Assembly (NCBI RefSeq): GCF_005484805.1
Contig: NZ_CP039432.1
Location: 2,356,001 to 2,420,000 of the forward strand
DNA: 64,000 bases
From: Rhodococcus sp. SGAir0479
Lineage (GTDB): Bacteria > Actinomycetota > Actinomycetes > Mycobacteriales > Mycobacteriaceae
Direction of reading: 5' to 3'
Shown here: positions 62,082 through 64,000 of the stretch, piece by piece
Layout of the letters: every line of letters starts with the position of its first letter
Numbering within the stretch: the first letter of the stretch is position 1
Position numbers and translations under genes: made by a program
The notes under the pieces: generated by a model
Database searches by the model: none
What the model saw: only the letters and a program-made list of their open reading frames with translations
Told to the model about the DNA's origin: nothing

Positions 62082-62176
62082 GTGACACTCCTCACAGAGC
62101 GTGATGGTTCCAGCCTGTGCCCGGCCGAGCCCGTCGTCAAGGCCGATTCAGTGATTGCTTCATCGCGGCACCGCAA

Positions 62177-63304
62177 TCATCCGGAAGGTTCGTGATGGAT
62201 ACGTCCGCCCAGGTCACGCAGGCGCCGACCGCGTCCGCCCCACCGCGCGGCGATGATCTCCGCTGCGATGGACACCGCGGTCTCCTCCGGCGTCCGGGCC
62301 CCGAGGTCGAGCCCGATCGGACTCGACAGACGGGCCAGTTCGGTGTCGGTGAGGCCGGCGTCGCGCAGGCGCTGCAGTCGGTCGAGATGGGTGCGCTCGG
62401 ACCCCATCGCCCCGACGTACCCCACCTCCGGGAGCCGGAGGGCGACACTCAGCAGCGGGACGTCGAACTTGGGGTCGTGGGTGAGCACGCAGATCACCGT
62501 CCGCCGATCGAGCGCGCCGGCGGCGGCCTGCGCGGACAGGTAGCGGTGCGGCCAGTCGACCACCACCTCGTCGGCGGTCGGGAAGCGGCTCGCGGTCGCG
62601 AACACCGCCCGCGCGTCACATACCGTCACGCGATAGCCGAGGAACGACCCCTGCCGCGCAACGGCCGCCGCGAAGTCGATGGCGCCGAACACCAGCATGC
62701 GTGGCGGCGGCGCGTAACTGGCGACGAACACCCGCATCCCATCGCCGCGACGCTGGCCGTCGGGCCCGTACTCGAGTACCGCGGTCCGTCCCGCCGCGAG
62801 CATCCCCCGGCCGTCGTCGACCACGGCCTGATCGATGCGCGCGGAGCCCAGCGATCCGTCGGCCGAGTCGGGCCGGACGACCAGGTGTCGTCCGATCCGG
62901 GACCGGTCGGCGTGGTCGACGACGGCGGCGACCGCGACCGGGCGACCCGCATCGACGTCCGCGGCCACGGCGCCGAGACCGGGGAACGTGCGGCGCGAGA
63001 CGGGCTCGACGAACACGTCGAGAATGCCGCCGCACGTGAGTCCGACGGCGAACGCGTCCTCGTCGCTGACGCCGTACCGTTCGAGGACGGGTGCTCCCGT
63101 GCCGACGACCTCGGTCGCCAACTCGTACACCGCACCCTCGACGCAGCCCCCGGAGACAGAGCCGGCGACCGTTCCGTCCGGTGCCACCACCATGGCGGCG
63201 CCCGGATCGCGCGGCGCCGACCGGAACGCCGCGACGACCGTGCCCAGTCCCGCGGTGTCCCCCGCCCGCCAGATGTCGAGCAGCTCGGGCAGGACGTCGC
63301 GCAT
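62177..63304 (-). CDS. XdhC/CoxF-family molybdenum cofactor protein
   Basis: 375 residues from ATG 63304. The N-terminal XdhC/CoxI domain has VVAPDGTVAGSVSGGCVEGA and YGVSDEDAFAVGLTCGGILD (Cys in GGCVE and TCGG); the C-terminal Rossmann-like XdhC_C domain has LVFGAIDFAAAVARQGSFLG, VDWPHRYL and YVGAMGSERTHLDRLQRL. It delivers mature cofactor to the apo-enzyme. It is divergent from the LysR gene (88 bp) and starts the leftward cox operon. Confidence 0.92.
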   Translation of the reverse strand: MRDVLPELLDIWRAGDTAGLGTVVAAFRSAPRDPGAAMVVAPDGTVAGSVSGGCVEGAVYELATEVVGTGAPVLERYGVSDEDAFAVGLTCGGILDVFVEPVSRRTFPGLGAVAADVDAGRPVAVAAVVDHADRSRIGRHLVVRPDSADGSLGSARIDQAVVDDGRGMLAAGRTAVLEYGPDGQRRGDGMRVFVASYAPPPRMLVFGAIDFAAAVARQGSFLGYRVTVCDARAVFATASRFPTADEVVVDWPHRYLSAQAAAGALDRRTVICVLTHDPKFDVPLLSVALRLPEVGYVGAMGSERTHLDRLQRLRDAGLTDTELARLSSPIGLDLGARTPEETAVSIAAEIIAARWGGRGRRLRDLGGRIHHEPSG

Positions 63305-63392
63305 GTGTCAGCCTCCCTGCCCCGGCCGGCGCGGCTCGCGGCGACGGCCGATTCGCGGATGTCGATCTCTGCCGGGACGTAGGCTCGGGTCC

Positions 63393-64000
63393 GTGACACC
63401 CGCTCAACTGCGAGCCTATTCCGCGGTGGTGCGGCTCGGATCGGTTCGAGCGGCGGCACGCGAACTGGGCATGACGGATTCGGGTGTCTCCATGCACATC
63501 GCCCAGCTCCGCAAGGAACTCGACGATCCGCTCTACAGCCGCCGGCCGTCCGGGCTGGCCTTCACCCCCGGCGGTCTGCGGCTCGCCAGCCGCGCCGTCG
63601 AGATCCTCGGCCTGCAACAGCAGACGGCGCTCGAGGTGAGCCAGGCCGGGCACGGGCGGCGCCTGCTGCGGATCGCGGCGTCGCCGCTGTTCGCAGAGCA
63701 CGCCGCCCCCGGTCTGATCGCGTTGTTCGCGAGCCGAGCCAAGGACCTGTCCGTCGAGTTGAGCGTGCACCCGATGCGGCAGTTCGCGAATCTCGTCTCC
63801 TCGCGTGCGGTCGACGTCGCACTGGGCCCCCGCACGCCGGGCGACCGGCAACCGCTGTTCGTGCACCCCTTCTTGCAGTACGAGGTGCTGACCGTGTGCG
63901 CGCCCGACCATTCGCTGGCGCGCACCCGGCCGTCGATCCGGCACCTCCGAGAACAGCAGTGGTTTCTGGGCCCGTCCGCCGCCGGCGGCGACGGCGTCAC
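63393..64000 (+). CDS. LysR-family regulator of the cox operon, N-terminal part
   Basis: From GTG 63393 to the right edge, about 202 residues. A LysR winged HTH occupies the first ~60 residues: LRAYSAVVRLGSVRAAAREL, GMTDSGVSMHIAQLRKELDD, PLYSRRPSGLAFTPGGLRLA. The effector domain begins LRIAASPLFAEHAAPGLIAL. It is divergent from the xdhC-cox operon, the usual arrangement for a LysR activator of its neighbour; M. tuberculosis Rv0377 occupies the same place as I recall. The ligand is unknown and the C-terminus is outside the window. Confidence 0.88.
   Translation, partial: MTPAQLRAYSAVVRLGSVRAAARELGMTDSGVSMHIAQLRKELDDPLYSRRPSGLAFTPGGLRLASRAVEILGLQQQTALEVSQAGHGRRLLRIAASPLFAEHAAPGLIALFASRAKDLSVELSVHPMRQFANLVSSRAVDVALGPRTPGDRQPLFVHPFLQYEVLTVCAPDHSLARTRPSIRHLREQQWFLGPSAAGGDGV

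Overview
The window is high-GC actinobacterial DNA, most likely Rhodococcus or a close relative in the Mycobacteriales. The evidence is the gene types, GTG and ATGA/GTGA junctions throughout, and two host blocks whose gene order matches what I recall for Mycobacterium tuberculosis: gdh - thioesterase - ettA - ssb-like (Rv2476c-Rv2478c) and lysR - xdhC - coxM - coxS - coxL - xdhC - mobA - AAA - coxG - coxE (Rv0377-Rv0368c). No database search was possible; every name rests on sequence motifs and gene order.

Layout. 1-8131 is host: start of an NAD-glutamate dehydrogenase, a thioesterase, EttA, a TetR regulator, a Tat-exported cholesterol oxidase, two secreted lipases facing each other, and the 3' part of a single-strand DNA-binding protein gene (ssb). 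8132-51654 is a siphovirus prophage of about 43.5 kb. 51655-64000 is host: the 5' end of the same ssb, a CopD/CtaG-type membrane protein, and a molybdenum hydroxylase (aerobic CO dehydrogenase type) operon with its divergent LysR regulator.

The prophage is cut precisely into ssb. The pentamer CGGAT sits at both ends (8132-8136, 51650-51654), and joining the flanks restores an uninterrupted SSB reading frame (...TVITDP|VKRETASGEE...). A large serine integrase lies just inside the right end. From left to right the prophage holds: a short rightward operon (winged helix/zinc protein, DUF2637 membrane protein, lipoprotein); then, all leftward, receptor-binding and tail-tip genes, holin and a two-domain endolysin, tape measure, frameshifting tail chaperones, a cassette with a second (tyrosine) recombinase, an ImmA/IrrE peptidase and two SGNH hydrolases, major tail protein, connectors, major capsid protein, scaffold, MuF, portal, split large terminase, small terminase, a RyR-domain protein, HNH, then a long chain of overlapping early genes (DnaQ-type exonuclease, DnaN-type clamp, ParB-type protein and many micro-genes), and a divergent repressor/Cro-like switch with repeated TGGAAC operators.

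A warning for any reader: at least twelve genes, in prophage and host alike, are broken by what looks like one missing base in a G or C run of 3-5, and one (terminase) by one extra base. Most are probably consensus errors in the assembly rather than biology. I annotate those genes over their full inferred extent and say where the frame changes.
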